Below, one piece after another: positions 43,650 to 55,723 of a stretch of 64,000 nt of DNA. Source of the DNA: Pseudomonas haemolytica (GTDB lineage Bacteria > Pseudomonadota > Gammaproteobacteria > Pseudomonadales > Pseudomonadaceae); NCBI RefSeq assembly GCF_009659625.1, contig NZ_VOIW01000001.1, positions 372,001 through 436,000 of the forward strand, written 5' to 3'. The notes under the pieces are model-generated. The model was not told the DNA's origin and ran no database searches. It saw only the letters and a program-made list of their open reading frames with translations. The position numbers and the translations under genes were made by a program. The number at the start of each line of letters is the position of its first letter. The first letter of the stretch is position 1.

Positions 43650-44669
43650 CTAGTCGCGAACCCAGCGCTGGCGCCAGATCTGCTGCTCGTTCTTGGTCTG
43701 GAACGTCCAGGCCACAAATCGGCTTTGCTTCTGCCCCTGGGACATCTCCACCACCTGGCTTTCCAGTACGCCGGCTTTTTTCAGCGCGGTCTGGATCACG
43801 GGCAGGTTTGACGCTTTTGACACCAGGGTGCTGAACCACAGCACCTTGTGGGCAAAATGCGCGCTCTCGGCAATCAACTGCGTCACAAAGCGCGCTTCAC
43901 CGCCTTCACACCACAACTCGGCCGATTGGCCACCGAAGTTGAGTACCGGCAACTTGCGTTTCGGATCTGCCTTGCCCAAGGCGCGCCACTTGCGCTCGCT
44001 GCCCTTGGTGGCTTCGTCCATGGACGCATGGAACGGCGGGTTGCACATGGTCAGGTCAAAGCGTTCGCCCGGCTCCAGCAAGCCCAGCAGGATCTGCTTG
44101 GGGTTGGATTGCTGGCGCAGCTGGATGACCTTGCTCAGGTCGTTGGACTGCACGATCGCCTTGGCGGCGGCCACGGCGATAGGGTCGACTTCCGAGCCCA
44201 GGAAGTTCCAGCGGTACTCCATATAGCCAATCAGCGGGTAGACGCAGTTGGCGCCCATGCCGATGTCCAGCACCTTGACGATGGAGCCCCGGGGAATCTT
44301 GCCGTCGTTGACGCTGGCCAGCAGGTCGGCGAGGAAATGCACATAGTCGGCACGCCCCGGTACAGGAGGGCACAGGTAATCGGCCGGGATATCCCAATGC
44401 TGGACGCCATAGAACGACTTGAGCAACGCCCGGTTGAACACCCGCACCGCGTCCGGGCTGGCAAAATCGATGCTCTCTTTGCCATAGGGATTGATGATCA
44501 CGAATTGCGCCAGTTCCGGCGTGGTCTTGATCAGCGCCGGGAAGTCGTAGCGGCCTGTGTGGCGGTTGCGCGGATGCAGGGTGGCCTCTTTGCGCGGCAC
44601 CACGGGCTTGGCCGGGGTAGCGGATTTAGGCTTCTTGCGCGGAGGTTTAGGCGTAGTGGGGGCGGTCAT
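43650..44669 (-). CDS. rlmF: 23S rRNA (adenine(1618)-N6)-methyltransferase RlmF
   Basis: SAM-dependent methyltransferase that modifies A1618 of 23S rRNA. It has 339 residues; the first 30 or so form a basic, proline- and lysine-rich tail. Family markers are [34 protein letters not shown] (SAM site) and the N6-adenine catalytic motif [10 protein letters not shown] at about 200. The ATG is at 44669. A REPIN lies upstream, between it and valS. Nothing unusual was seen. Confidence 0.94.
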   Translation of the reverse strand: MTAPTTPKPPRKKPKSATPAKPVVPRKEATLHPRNRHTGRYDFPALIKTTPELAQFVIINPYGKESIDFASPDAVRVFNRALLKSFYGVQHWDIPADYLCPPVPGRADYVHFLADLLASVNDGKIPRGSIVKVLDIGMGANCVYPLIGYMEYRWNFLGSEVDPIAVAAAKAIVQSNDLSKVIQLRQQSNPKQILLGLLEPGERFDLTMCNPPFHASMDEATKGSERKWRALGKADPKRKLPVLNFGGQSAELWCEGGEARFVTQLIAESAHFAHKVLWFSTLVSKASNLPVIQTALKKAGVLESQVVEMSQGQKQSRFVAWTFQTKNEQQIWRQRWVRD

Positions 44670-44734
44670 GTTGATTCTGGTGTTGGCTCAAAGTGGCGGC
44701 CATTGTCACACATTCCCGAGCACAACTCGGTCAA

Positions 44735-44824
44735 ATGTGGGAGGGGGCTTGCCCCCGATAGCGGTATGACTGTCAAAAATACTGAGACTGATACACCGCC
44801 ATCGGGGGCAAGTCCCCTCCCATA
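44735..44824. repeat. REPIN, GCCCCC-variant
   Basis: About 90 bases, inverted copies of ATGTGGGAGGGGGCTTGCCC. The inner motif reads GCCCCCGATAGCGG rather than GCTCCCGATAGCGG, with matching change in the other arm, so the pair has co-varied. The right end carries small mismatches (AGTCCCC, CCCATAG). Confidence 0.88.
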
Positions 44825-44829
44825 GAGGC

Positions 44830-44859
44830 AAAAAAAGAGACCCGAAGGTCTCTTTTTTT
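44830..44859 (-). terminator. Terminator of valS
   Basis: AAAAAAAGAGACC (44830-44842) and GGTCTCTTTTTTT (44847-44859) form a perfect stem around CGAA, 15 bases after the valS stop codon on the minus strand. Confidence 0.9.
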
Positions 44860-44873
44860 ACGCGACTCAAGCC

Positions 44874-47720
44874 TTACAGGCTGGAAATCCGCGCATGTTG
44901 CTCCGCCAGCTTGCCCAAAGCCTGTTCAGCTTCGGCCAGTTTGGCGCGTTCTTTGTCGATCACTTCCGCTGGCGCCTTGTCGACGAACGCCGCGTTGGAC
45001 AACTTGCCGCCCACTCGCTGCACTTCGCCTTGCAGGCGGGCGATTTCCTTGTCGAGACGGGCCAGTTCCGCGCCCTTGTCGATCAAGCCAGCCATCGGTA
45101 CCAGCACTTCCATGTCGCCGACCAACGCGGTGGCGGACAGTGGTGCTTCGGCATCGGCAGTCAATACGGTGATCGATTCCAGCTTCGCCAGCTTCTTGAG
45201 CAGCGCGTCGTTCTCGCTGAGGCGACGCTGATCTTCGGCGCTGGCGTTCTTGACGAACACGGCCAGTGGCTTGCCCGGCCCGATGTTCATCTCGGCGCGG
45301 ATGTTGCGCGTGCCGAGCATCAGGGTCTTGAGCCATTCGATATCGCTTTCGGCCGCCTCATCAATGCGTGCTTCATTGGCCACCGGCCAAGGTTGCAGCA
45401 TGATGGTCTTGCCTTCGATACCGGCCAGCGGCGCCAGGCGTTGCCAGATTTCTTCGGTAATGAACGGCATGAACGGATGCGCCAGGCGCAAGGCCACTTC
45501 CAGCACGCGCACCAGGGTACGACGGGTACCGCGCTGGCGTTCGACCGGGGCGTTTTCGTCCCACAGAACGGGCTTGGACAGTTCCAGGTACCAGTCGCAA
45601 TACTGGTTCCAGATGAACTCGTACAGAGCCTGTGCGGCCAGGTCGAAACGGAACTGGTCGAGCTGGCGGGTCACTTCGGCTTCGGTGCGTTGCAGTTGCG
45701 AGATGATCCAGCGGTCGGCCAGGCTCAGCTCATAGGCTTCGCCGTTCTGGCCGCAGTCCTCGCCCTTGTCCAGCACATAACGCGCGGCGTTCCAGATCTT
45801 GTTGCAGAAGTTGCGATAGCCTTCGACGCGGCCCATGTCGAACTTGATGTCGCGGCCGGTGGAGGCCAGCGAGCAGAAGGTGAAGCGCAGGGCATCGGTG
45901 CCATAGCTGGCGATACCGTCGGCGAACTCGTCGCGGGTCTGCTTCTCGATCTTCTTCGCCAGCTTCGGCTGCATCAGGCCCGAGGTGCGTTTCTGCACCA
46001 GGGTTTCCAGGTCGATGCCGTCGATGATGTCCAGCGGGTCCAGGACGTTGCCCTTGGACTTGGACATCTTCTGGCCCTGGCCGTCACGTACCAGGCCGTG
46101 CACGTACACAGTCTTGAACGGTACCTGCGGTGTGCCGTCTTCGTTCTTCACCAAATGCATGGTGAGCATGATCATCCGGGCGACCCAGAAGAAAATGATG
46201 TCGAAACCGGTGACCAGCACATCGGTGGAGTGGAATTTCTTCAGGAACTCGGTCTGCTGAGGCCAACCCAGGGTGGAGAAGGTCCACAGGCCCGAACTGA
46301 ACCAGGTGTCCAGTACGTCGTTGTCCTGTTGCAGCGCAATGTCCGGGCCCAGGTTGTGCTTGGCACGTACTTCGGCTTCGTCGCGGCCGACATAGACCTT
46401 GCCCGACTCGTCGTACCAGGCCGGGATGCGATGGCCCCACCACAGTTGACGGCTGATGCACCAGTCCTGGATGTCGCGCATCCACGAGAAGTACATGTTT
46501 TCGTACTGTTTTGGCACGAACTGGATACGGCCATCTTCCACGGCGGCAATCGCCGGCTCGGCCAGCGGCTTGGTGGACACGTACCACTGGTCGGTCAGCC
46601 ACGGCTCGATCACGGTGCCGGAGCGGTCGCCCTTCGGCACTTTCAGGCCGTGATCGTCAACGCTGACCAGCAAGCCGGCGGCGTCGAAGGCGGCAACGAT
46701 CTGCTTGCGCGCTTCAAAACGGTCCAGACCTGCGTATTCGGCCGGGATCTTGCCATCGATGCTGTCGTTCAGCGTGCCGTCCAGGTTGAATACCTGGCAG
46801 GCCGGCAATACGGCGGCATTCTTGTCGAAGATGTTCAGCAGCGGCAGGTTGTGGCGCTTGCCGACTTCGTAGTCGTTGAAGTCGTGGGCCGGGGTGATTT
46901 TCACGCAGCCGGTGCCGAATTCAGGGTCGCAGTAGTCATCCGCGATAATCGGGATGCGACGGCCAACCAACGGCAGTTCAACGAACTTGCCGATCAGCGC
47001 CTGATAGCGCTCGTCGTTCGGGTTAACGGCCACGGCAGCGTCGCCGAGCATGGTTTCCGGACGGGTGGTGGCGACGATCAGGTAGTCGTTGCCTTCAGCG
47101 GTCTTGGCGCCGTCGGCAAGCGGGTACTTGAGGTTCCACAGGAAACCTTTCTCGTCGTGGTTTTCCACTTCGAGGTCGGAGATCGCCGTGTGCAGCTTGG
47201 TGTCCCAGTTGACCAGGCGCTTGCCGCGGTAGATCAGGCCGTCTTCATGCAGGCGCACGAAGGCTTCCTTCACGGCTTCGGACAGGCCGTCGTCCATGGT
47301 GAAGCGCTCGCGGCTCCAGTCTACGGACGAACCGAGGCGACGGATCTGACGGCTGATGTTGCCGCCGGACTGGTCTTTCCATTCCCAGATTTTTTCCAGG
47401 AATTTCTCGCGGCCCAGGTCGTGACGGCTCTGGCCGGTGGCTTCCAGTTGGCGTTCTACCAGCATCTGGGTGGCGATGCCGGCGTGGTCGGTGCCTGGCT
47501 GCCACAGGGTATTGCGGCCCTGCATGCGGCGGAAACGGATCAACGCATCCATGATCGCATTGTTGAAGCCATGGCCCATGTGCAGGCTGCCAGTGACGTT
47601 CGGTGGCGGAATCATGATGGTGTACGAGTCGCCCGCACCTTGTGGGGCGAAATAGTTCTCGGACTCCCAGGTGTTGTACCAGGAAGTTTCGATAGCGTGG
47701 GGCTGGTAGGTCTTATCCAT
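44874..47720 (-). CDS. valS: Valyl-tRNA synthetase
   Basis: Charges tRNA-Val. It is a class I synthetase of about 948 residues, the usual size. The HIGH-type motif is [14 protein letters not shown] (about 41-54), the large editing domain CP1 is present ([31 protein letters not shown]), and the KMSKS motif is in [14 protein letters not shown]. The C-terminal coiled coil (about 885-948: [22 protein letters not shown]) contacts tRNA. ATG 47720 begins the conserved [18 protein letters not shown] 47744 would add eight residues. A strong terminator follows and a REPIN separates it from the genes upstream. Confidence 0.97.
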   Translation of the reverse strand: MDKTYQPHAIETSWYNTWESENYFAPQGAGDSYTIMIPPPNVTGSLHMGHGFNNAIMDALIRFRRMQGRNTLWQPGTDHAGIATQMLVERQLEATGQSRHDLGREKFLEKIWEWKDQSGGNISRQIRRLGSSVDWSRERFTMDDGLSEAVKEAFVRLHEDGLIYRGKRLVNWDTKLHTAISDLEVENHDEKGFLWNLKYPLADGAKTAEGNDYLIVATTRPETMLGDAAVAVNPNDERYQALIGKFVELPLVGRRIPIIADDYCDPEFGTGCVKITPAHDFNDYEVGKRHNLPLLNIFDKNAAVLPACQVFNLDGTLNDSIDGKIPAEYAGLDRFEARKQIVAAFDAAGLLVSVDDHGLKVPKGDRSGTVIEPWLTDQWYVSTKPLAEPAIAAVEDGRIQFVPKQYENMYFSWMRDIQDWCISRQLWWGHRIPAWYDESGKVYVGRDEAEVRAKHNLGPDIALQQDNDVLDTWFSSGLWTFSTLGWPQQTEFLKKFHSTDVLVTGFDIIFFWVARMIMLTMHLVKNEDGTPQVPFKTVYVHGLVRDGQGQKMSKSKGNVLDPLDIIDGIDLETLVQKRTSGLMQPKLAKKIEKQTRDEFADGIASYGTDALRFTFCSLASTGRDIKFDMGRVEGYRNFCNKIWNAARYVLDKGEDCGQNGEAYELSLADRWIISQLQRTEAEVTRQLDQFRFDLAAQALYEFIWNQYCDWYLELSKPVLWDENAPVERQRGTRRTLVRVLEVALRLAHPFMPFITEEIWQRLAPLAGIEGKTIMLQPWPVANEARIDEAAESDIEWLKTLMLGTRNIRAEMNIGPGKPLAVFVKNASAEDQRRLSENDALLKKLAKLESITVLTADAEAPLSATALVGDMEVLVPMAGLIDKGAELARLDKEIARLQGEVQRVGGKLSNAAFVDKAPAEVIDKERAKLAEAEQALGKLAEQHARISSL

Positions 47721-47825
47721 GCGCGGCGGGACCCTAGTTGGCATTTATTCAGGAAAGCCGGCAAGTATAACGGGGGATAAGGCGCAGGGCGAGGCGAAGA
47801 CAGGGCTTAAGGTGCACGCAACCAA

Positions 47826-47916
47826 ATGTGGGAGGGGGCTTGCTCCCGATAGCGGTGTGCCAGTCTATATAAATGCCAACTGACACGGCCTCATCGGGAG
47901 CAAGCCCCCTCCCACA
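47826..47916. repeat. REPIN
   Basis: About 91 bases, ATGTGGGAGGGGGCTTGCTC with its inverted copy, located between valS and the small gene at 47934. The central part is the least conserved of the set (TATATAAATGCC). Confidence 0.9.
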
Positions 47917-47933
47917 AGGGATTTGTGTGTGGT

Positions 47934-48308
47934 TCAGGACTGGTATTGGCTGAGCAGCCGCTCCATCCGCGCATCCATACGGCGCTTGATCTCGGCCTCG
48001 ATATGCGGGGCAAAGTCGTCGATCACGTCTTGCATGATCAGTTGCGCGGCGGCGCGCAGTTCGTTGTCCAGGTGCAACAGCAGGGCATCGGGGGCTTTTT
48101 CCGCGGCGGGAGCGGGCTCTGTAATGACAGGCTCCGGCGCAGCAGGCTTGCCACCGACCATGTCGAACAACAGCGGAATCTGTACCTCGCCATCGACCGT
48201 GTCGGTCAGCAGCGGCGGTTGCAGGTTGTCATCACCCAGCAACTGACGGATCGACTCCAGGTCATCCAGCAGGTGGTCGTCTTTTTTCAGCGGGTTGGGA
48301 GTGTCCAT
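47934..48308 (-). CDS. Conserved hypothetical protein, downstream of holC
   Basis: A 124-residue acidic protein. The N-terminal part (MDTPNPLKKDDHLLDDLESIRQLLG) is helical, a proline/alanine-rich linker occupies about 55-75, and the C-terminal helix (LLLHLDNELRAAAQLIMQDVIDDFAPHIEAEIKRRMDARM) could form a coiled coil. No known domain was recognised. It begins seven bases after holC and is probably co-transcribed with it between valS and pepA, an order I recall from other pseudomonads. It could bind DNA polymerase III components, but there is no direct evidence. Confidence 0.75.
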   Translation of the reverse strand: MDTPNPLKKDDHLLDDLESIRQLLGDDNLQPPLLTDTVDGEVQIPLLFDMVGGKPAAPEPVITEPAPAAEKAPDALLLHLDNELRAAAQLIMQDVIDDFAPHIEAEIKRRMDARMERLLSQYQS

Positions 48309-48315
48309 CGTGTGC

Positions 48316-48744
48316 TCAAAGTCGTTGTAGCCGGTGATCTTGCAGAGAATAGCCCTGTTCGCGGTAGAAACGGAAACTCTCCCGCGCAGCCTGACGAATA
48401 GCGGGGTCTTCCACCACCACTTCCGCCACGCGGGCAAAAGCCTTGGCAAAGGGCGGTACTTTCAGGTCGAGGTTGACCAGCAGGTCCTGGTGATCGCCGC
48501 AACTGTCGCCCAAACCCAGGGCAACCAGGCCTTCGGGTTCCGATTCGGCTGGGCCGTGGGGCACGAAGCTTTCGCCCTTGAAGCGCCACAGGCGTGCATC
48601 CAGCTCATCGCGTTGGGCGGCATCGCTGCAATGCAGGTAGATACGGTGGCCCATGCGCCAGGCTTTTTCGGTGAGTTTGCAGGCAAAGTCCAGGCGCGCG
48701 AGGGGATCGGCGCTGGGCAATATATAGAAGTCGACTTGGGTCAT
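48316..48744 (-). CDS. holC: DNA polymerase III subunit chi
   Basis: Part of the clamp-loader complex; with psi it links the replicase to SSB. It has 142 residues, beginning TQVDFYILPSADPLARLDFACKLTEKAWRMGHRIYLHC, then LDARLWRFKGESFVPHG, and the fold ends near GYSLQDHRLQRL. Length and motifs fit HolC. It lies 51 bases downstream of pepA on the same strand, the widespread pepA-holC-valS arrangement. Confidence 0.94.
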   Translation of the reverse strand: MTQVDFYILPSADPLARLDFACKLTEKAWRMGHRIYLHCSDAAQRDELDARLWRFKGESFVPHGPAESEPEGLVALGLGDSCGDHQDLLVNLDLKVPPFAKAFARVAEVVVEDPAIRQAARESFRFYREQGYSLQDHRLQRL

Positions 48745-48795
48745 TGGGGTTCCTGAGACCGGGGCGGCGTGACGGCCGCCCCGGAATCTTCAGTT

Positions 48796-50557
<1,762 letters not shown>

Positions 50558-50569
50558 GGAGTGTCTGGT

Positions 50570-51688
50570 TTGATCGTCTTCCGTTATCTGTCCCGCGAAG
50601 TCCTGTTGACCCTGAGTGCCGTGAGTGCGGTATTGCTGGTCATCATCATGAGTGGTCGTTTCGTCAAGTTCCTGGCTCAAGCCGCCGCTGGCGCCCTGGA
50701 TCCGGGCTCACTGTTTTTGATCATGGGCTACCGGATGCCCGGCATGCTGCAGTTGATTCTGCCGCTCGGGCTGTTTCTCGGCGTGCTGCTGGCCTATGGC
50801 CGGTTGTACCTTGAAAGCGAAATGACCGTGCTGTCGGCCACCGGCATGAGCCAGCAGCGCCTGCTGGCCATGACCATGGTGCCGGCCGCCGGCGTTGCCC
50901 TGGTGGTGGCCTGGTTGAGCATGAGCCTGGCGCCCCAGGGTGCCATGCAGTTCCAGCTGCTGCTGAACAAGCAGGATGCGATGACCGAGTTCGACACCCT
51001 CGAGCCCGGGCGCTTCCAGGCGCTCAGCGACGGCACGCGGGTGACCTATACCGAAACCATGACCGAGGACCGTTCCAACCTCGGCGGCGTGTTCATTTCC
51101 CAGAAGAACCTGGGCGAGAACCAGAAAGACCGCGGCATTTCGATTCTGGTGGCCGACAGCGGGCGCCAGGAAGTACGCCCTGACGGCAACCGCTACCTGA
51201 TCCTGGAAAATGGCTATCGCTACGACGGCAGCCCCGGCCTGGCGGACTATCGGGCGATCAAGTACGACACTTATGGCGTGATGCTGCCCAAGCCTGAGAT
51301 CAGCGACGAGGTCACCGACCGCGACGCACTGCCGACCTCATCGCTGTTCGGCAGCCAGGAGCTGCGCTCCATCGCCGAGCTGCAATGGCGTATCTCCCTG
51401 CCGCTGCTGGTGTTTATCGTGACCTTGATGGCCGTGCCGCTGTCGCGCGTCAACCCGCGCCAGGGGCGTTTCCTCAAGCTGCTGCCGGCGATCCTGCTCT
51501 ACATGGCCTACCTGACCATCCTGATTTCCGCCCGTGGCTCCCTGGAGAAAGGCAAGTTGCCGCCGGCCCTGGGCCTGTGGTGGGTGCACGGGGTTTTCCT
51601 GATGATCGGCCTGGGGCTGCTCTACTGGGAACCTATCCGTTTGAAAATGAAGAGCCGTCGTGGCCTGAAGGAGTTGGCCCGTGGCTAA
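50570..51688 (+). CDS. lptF: LPS export ABC transporter permease LptF
   Basis: Inner membrane component of the LptB2FG complex that extracts LPS. It has about 372 residues with three N-terminal helices (VLLTLSAVSAVLLVIIMSG, LQLILPLGLFLGVLLAYGRLY, VPAAGVALVVAWLSM), a periplasmic jellyroll domain (about 125-260), and three C-terminal helices. The coupling sequence YLESEMTVLSATGMS is characteristic. TTG 50570 has GGAG eight bases upstream; GTG 50561 is an alternative. It overlaps lptG by eight bases. Confidence 0.94.
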   Translation: MIVFRYLSREVLLTLSAVSAVLLVIIMSGRFVKFLAQAAAGALDPGSLFLIMGYRMPGMLQLILPLGLFLGVLLAYGRLYLESEMTVLSATGMSQQRLLAMTMVPAAGVALVVAWLSMSLAPQGAMQFQLLLNKQDAMTEFDTLEPGRFQALSDGTRVTYTETMTEDRSNLGGVFISQKNLGENQKDRGISILVADSGRQEVRPDGNRYLILENGYRYDGSPGLADYRAIKYDTYGVMLPKPEISDEVTDRDALPTSSLFGSQELRSIAELQWRISLPLLVFIVTLMAVPLSRVNPRQGRFLKLLPAILLYMAYLTILISARGSLEKGKLPPALGLWWVHGVFLMIGLGLLYWEPIRLKMKSRRGLKELARG

Positions 51689-52760
51689 GCTTGATCGCTA
51701 CATTGGTAGCAGCGTACTGATCGCCATCCTGGCGGTATTGGGCATCATCCTCGGACTGGCCTTGTTGTTCGCCTTCATTGATGAAGTGGGCAACGTCACT
51801 GACACCTACACGGTCACGGATGTATTGGGCTACGTGGCACTGACTGCGCCGCGCCGCCTCTACGATATGATGCCGATGGCCGCGCTGATCGGTTGCCTGA
51901 TCGGCCTGGGTACCCTGGCCAGCAACAGCGAGCTGACCATCATGCGCGCCGCTGGCGTTTCCATTGGCCGCATTGTCTGGGCGGTGATGAAGCCGATGCT
52001 GCTGCTGATGGCGTGCAGCGTGCTGATCGGCGAATACGTCGCGCCCCCGGCTGAAGCTACCGCCCAGGCCAATCGCGCCCTGGCCCAGGGGTCAGGCGAT
52101 GCGCAAAGCGCCAAGCACGGCCTGTGGCACCGCCAGGGTGATGAGTTCATCCACATCAACGCCGTGCAGCCAGGCGGCCTGTTGATCGGGGTGACGCGCT
52201 ACACGTTCGATAAAGAGCGGCACATGCTGTCCTCCAGCTTCGCCAAGCGCGCGCAGTACAGTGCCGAGCAATGGCAACTGAGCGACGTCACCACCACGTA
52301 TTTCCGTAATGTGGGGCAGGGCACCCAGTCCAGCACCGAAGTGATCAACGTAGCGACCGAGCAATGGGATATCGCCCTGAAGCCGGAGTTGCTCAATACC
52401 GTGATCATGGTCCCGGAAACGTTGCCGATCTCTGGTTTGTGGAGTTATATCCATTACCTCAAGGAGCAGGGCCTGAACAATGGCCGCTACTGGCTGGCGT
52501 TCTGGGTCAAGGTGCTGCAGCCGGTGGTCACCGCCGCGCTGGTGTTGATGGCGATCTCCTTCATCTTCGGGCCATTGCGTTCCGTGACCCTCGGCCAGCG
52601 GGTATTCACCGGCGTACTGGTGGGCTTTACCTTCCGTATCGCCCAGGACTTGCTCGGGCCGTCGAGCCTGGTGTTTGGTTTCTCGCCGCTGTTTGCGGTG
52701 CTGGTGCCGACCGCCATCTGCACCCTGGCCGGGTTCTGGCTACTGCGCCGGGCCGGTTGA
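51681..52760 (+). CDS. lptG: LPS export ABC transporter permease LptG
   Basis: Second permease of the LPS extraction complex, 359 residues. It shows the same 3+3 helix plan as LptF with a periplasmic domain at about 125-255, and the coupling helix GTLASNSELTIMRAAGVSIGRI. GTG 51681 is preceded by GAAGGAG, inside the end of lptF. The ATPase gene lptB is not nearby, as is usual. A terminator follows, so the two genes form one unit ending before lepA. Confidence 0.95.
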   Translation: MAKLDRYIGSSVLIAILAVLGIILGLALLFAFIDEVGNVTDTYTVTDVLGYVALTAPRRLYDMMPMAALIGCLIGLGTLASNSELTIMRAAGVSIGRIVWAVMKPMLLLMACSVLIGEYVAPPAEATAQANRALAQGSGDAQSAKHGLWHRQGDEFIHINAVQPGGLLIGVTRYTFDKERHMLSSSFAKRAQYSAEQWQLSDVTTTYFRNVGQGTQSSTEVINVATEQWDIALKPELLNTVIMVPETLPISGLWSYIHYLKEQGLNNGRYWLAFWVKVLQPVVTAALVLMAISFIFGPLRSVTLGQRVFTGVLVGFTFRIAQDLLGPSSLVFGFSPLFAVLVPTAICTLAGFWLLRRAG

Positions 52761-52777
52761 AACCGCGCTTATGCACA

Positions 52778-52811
52778 AAAAATGCCCTGCTCCCATGAGT
52801 GGGGCATTTTT
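52778..52811 (+). terminator. Terminator of lptFG
   Basis: AAAAATGCCC (52778-52787) pairs with GGGCATTTTT (52802-52811). It lies 18 bases after the lptG stop and ends the operon before lepA. Confidence 0.85.
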
Positions 52812-52911
52812 GTTCTGGTCAGCAAAGATGACGTCTGGCCTGAGCATCAGGTACAATTCCCGGCTATTTTTCAGCGGGCAATCTGCCTGCAGCCTTTTTG
52901 AGTGTTGATCC

Positions 52912-54711
52912 GTGAGTGATTTGAGTCATATCCGCAATTTCTCCATCATCGCCCACATTGACCATGGCAAGTCGACGCTGGCCGATCGATTTATCCAGAT
53001 GTGCGGCGGCCTTGCCGAACGTGAAATGGAGGCCCAGGTCCTGGACTCCATGGACCTTGAACGCGAGCGCGGGATCACCATCAAGGCCCACAGCGTTACC
53101 CTGTACTACACCGCCAAAGACGGTATCAAGTACCAGCTGAACTTCATTGACACCCCAGGCCACGTCGACTTTACCTATGAAGTCAGCCGTTCCCTGGCGG
53201 CCTGCGAAGGCGCATTGCTGGTGGTGGATGCGGGGCAGGGCGTTGAAGCCCAGTCCGTGGCCAACTGCTACACCGCCATCGAGCAGGGCCTTGAAGTCAT
53301 GCCGGTGCTGAACAAGATCGACTTGCCTCAAGCCGACCCTGATCGCGTCAAAGAAGAAATCGAAAAAATCATTGGTATTGACGCCACCGACGCCGTCGAG
53401 TGCAGCGCCAAGACCGGCCTGGGCGTCGACGAAGTGCTCGAGCGCCTGGTCAAGACCATTCCAGCCCCCACCGGCAACTACGAAGATCCGCTGCAAGCGT
53501 TGATCATCGACTCCTGGTTCGACAACTACCTGGGCGTTGTTTCCCTGGTACGCGTGCGCCATGGCCGTGTGAAGAAGGGCGACAAGATCCTGGTCAAGTC
53601 CACCGGCAAGATCCACCTGGTGGACAGCGTTGGTGTGTTCAACCCGAAACACACCGCCACCACCGACCTCAAGGCCGGTGAAGTGGGCTTCATCATCGCC
53701 GGTATCAAAGACATCCACGGTGCGCCGGTCGGTGACACCCTGACTTTGAGCTCCACGCCTGATGTAGACGTGCTGCCGGGCTTCAAACGTATCCAGCCGC
53801 AGGTCTACGCCGGCCTGTTCCCGGTCAGCTCCGACGACTTCGAAGACTTCCGTGAAGCCCTGCAGAAGCTGACCCTCAACGACTCTTCGTTGCAGTACAC
53901 CCCGGAAAGCTCCGACGCCCTGGGCTTCGGCTTCCGTTGCGGGTTCCTGGGCATGCTGCACATGGAAATCATCCAGGAGCGCCTTGAGCGCGAATACGAC
54001 CTGGACCTGATCACCACGGCACCGACCGTTATTTTTGAGCTGGCGCTGAAAACCGGTGAAACGATTTACGTCGACAACCCGTCCAAGCTCCCAGACCTGT
54101 CTTCCATCGAAGACATGCGCGAACCGATTGTGCGCGCCAATATTCTTGTGCCACAGGAACACCTGGGCAACGTGATTACCTTGTGTATCGAAAAGCGTGG
54201 CGTACAGCACGACATGCTGTTCCTCGGTACCCAGGTGCAAGTGACCTACGATTTGCCGATGAACGAGGTGGTCCTGGACTTCTTCGACCGTCTCAAATCC
54301 ACCAGCCGCGGCTATGCTTCGCTGGACTACCATTTCGACCGTTACCAATCGGCTAATCTGGTGAAACTGGATGTGTTGATCAACGGCGACAAGGTCGATG
54401 CCCTGGCACTGATCGTGCACAAGGACAACGCGCACTACAAAGGTCGCCAGTTGACCGAGAAGATGAAAGAACTGATTCCGCGCCAGATGTTCGACGTCGC
54501 GATCCAGGCCGCCATTGGCGGGCAGATCATTGCGCGGACTTCCGTCAAGGCTCTCAGAAAGAACGTACTGGCCAAATGCTACGGCGGTGACGTAAGCCGT
54601 AAGCGCAAGCTGCTTGAGAAGCAAAAGGCCGGTAAAAAACGCATGAAGCAAGTGGGTAACGTGGAAATTCCACAAGAAGCCTTCCTTGCGGTGCTCAGGT
54701 TGGATAGTTAG
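52912..54711 (+). CDS. lepA: Elongation factor 4 (LepA)
   Basis: Ribosome-dependent GTPase of 599 residues implicated in initiation and back-translocation. The GTPase domain has [13 protein letters not shown] (P-loop), [10 protein letters not shown] (switch I), [12 protein letters not shown] (G3) and [10 protein letters not shown] (G4). Elongation factor domains II, III and V follow, and then the LepA-specific C-terminal domain (about 485-599) ending [12 protein letters not shown]. The start is GTG 52912 after TTGAG. It is followed by lepB after five bases. Confidence 0.97.
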
Positions 54712-54716
54712 GTCCT

Positions 54717-55571
54717 ATGTCACTAAATTTCCCGCTGTTGCTGGTCATCGCCGTTGCCGTCTGTGGTTTCCTGGCGTTGCTCGATCTGGTGTTCTTCGCC
54801 CCGCGTCGGCGGGCTGCCATCGCTTCCTATCAGGGCAGCGTCAGCCAGCCCGATGCAGTGGTGGTCGAGAAGCTCAACAAAGAGCCCTTGCTGGTTGAAT
54901 ACGGCAAGTCGTTCTTCCCGGTGTTGTTCATCGTGCTGGTGTTGCGCTCGTTCCTTGTAGAGCCGTTCCAGATCCCTTCGGGGTCGATGAAACCGACCCT
55001 GGACGTGGGCGACTTCATCCTGGTGAACAAGTTTTCCTACGGAATTCGTTTACCGGTGATCGACAAGAAAGTCATCCCGGTCGGTGACCCGCAGCGCGGC
55101 GATGTGATGGTGTTCCGCTACCCAAGCGACCCGAACGTCAACTACATCAAGCGTGTAGTCGGCCTGCCGGGAGACGTGGTGCGCTACACCAGCGACAAGC
55201 GCCTGTTCATCAACGGTGAGTCGGTGGCCGAGAAGCTGCTGGGCGCCGAGCCGAACACCCTGGGCAGCGCCGAGCTGTACCAGGAAAAACTCGGTGCGGT
55301 AGAGCACGAAATCCGCAAGGAAATGAGCCGCTACCGCGCGATGCCTGATGGCGAGTGGAAAGTGCCTGCCGGGCACTACTTCATGATGGGCGACAACCGC
55401 GACAACTCCAATGACAGCCGCTACTGGGATGACCCCAACATTCCCAAGGACCTGCTGGGCATGGTGCCCGACGAGAATATCGTCGGCAAAGCCTTCGCGG
55501 TCTGGATGAGTTGGCCGGAGCCCAAGCTCAGCCACCTGCCGAACTTCTCGCGGGTCGGGCTGATCAAGTAA
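54717..55571 (+). CDS. lepB: Signal peptidase I
   Basis: Membrane protease that removes Sec and Tat signal peptides. It has 284 residues, with two N-terminal helices (about 4-24 and 64-82). The catalytic serine is in FQIPSGSMKPTL and the lysine in NYIKRVVGLPGD. The conserved box GDNRDNSNDSRYWD is intact. It directly follows lepA. In some pseudomonads a DUF4845 gene comes next; here 152 non-coding bases with two hairpins separate it from rnc. Confidence 0.96.
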   Translation: MSLNFPLLLVIAVAVCGFLALLDLVFFAPRRRAAIASYQGSVSQPDAVVVEKLNKEPLLVEYGKSFFPVLFIVLVLRSFLVEPFQIPSGSMKPTLDVGDFILVNKFSYGIRLPVIDKKVIPVGDPQRGDVMVFRYPSDPNVNYIKRVVGLPGDVVRYTSDKRLFINGESVAEKLLGAEPNTLGSAELYQEKLGAVEHEIRKEMSRYRAMPDGEWKVPAGHYFMMGDNRDNSNDSRYWDDPNIPKDLLGMVPDENIVGKAFAVWMSWPEPKLSHLPNFSRVGLIK

Positions 55572-55577
55572 TACAGG

Positions 55578-55639
55578 CGGCGCTGTGAACACAGCGCCGA
55601 ATGCTTTTCTGGGGCTTGGACAATTAACCGTCCGGCCCC
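55578..55639 (+). promoter_or_regulatory. Two consecutive hairpins in the lepB-rnc spacer
   Basis: The first hairpin pairs CGGCGCTGTG (55578-55587) with CACAGCGCCG (55590-55599). The second runs from GGGGC (55611) to GGCCCC (55639), with an inner GGAC/GTCC stem and an eight-base loop AATTAACC. They lie in the expected 5' leader of rnc. In E. coli RNase III cleaves a stem-loop in its own leader to limit synthesis, so these are candidates for the same control. Confidence 0.5.
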
Positions 55640-55723
55640 ATGCAGCACCAACCAGGATGTGAATTTGAACACTGCGTCAATCGTCGATGGCCGCCGGTGC
55701 CACCAACTAGATATGGATAAACC

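Noticed and set aside
44895..47780. A 961-codon open frame antisense to valS
   Set aside because: It is a shadow caused by GC-rich third positions; the opposite strand is unmistakably valyl-tRNA synthetase, and the antisense product has no domain or ribosome site.
52864..54675. A 603-codon open frame antisense to lepA
   Set aside because: The plus strand encodes complete LepA with all GTPase motifs; the antisense frame shows no recognisable protein.
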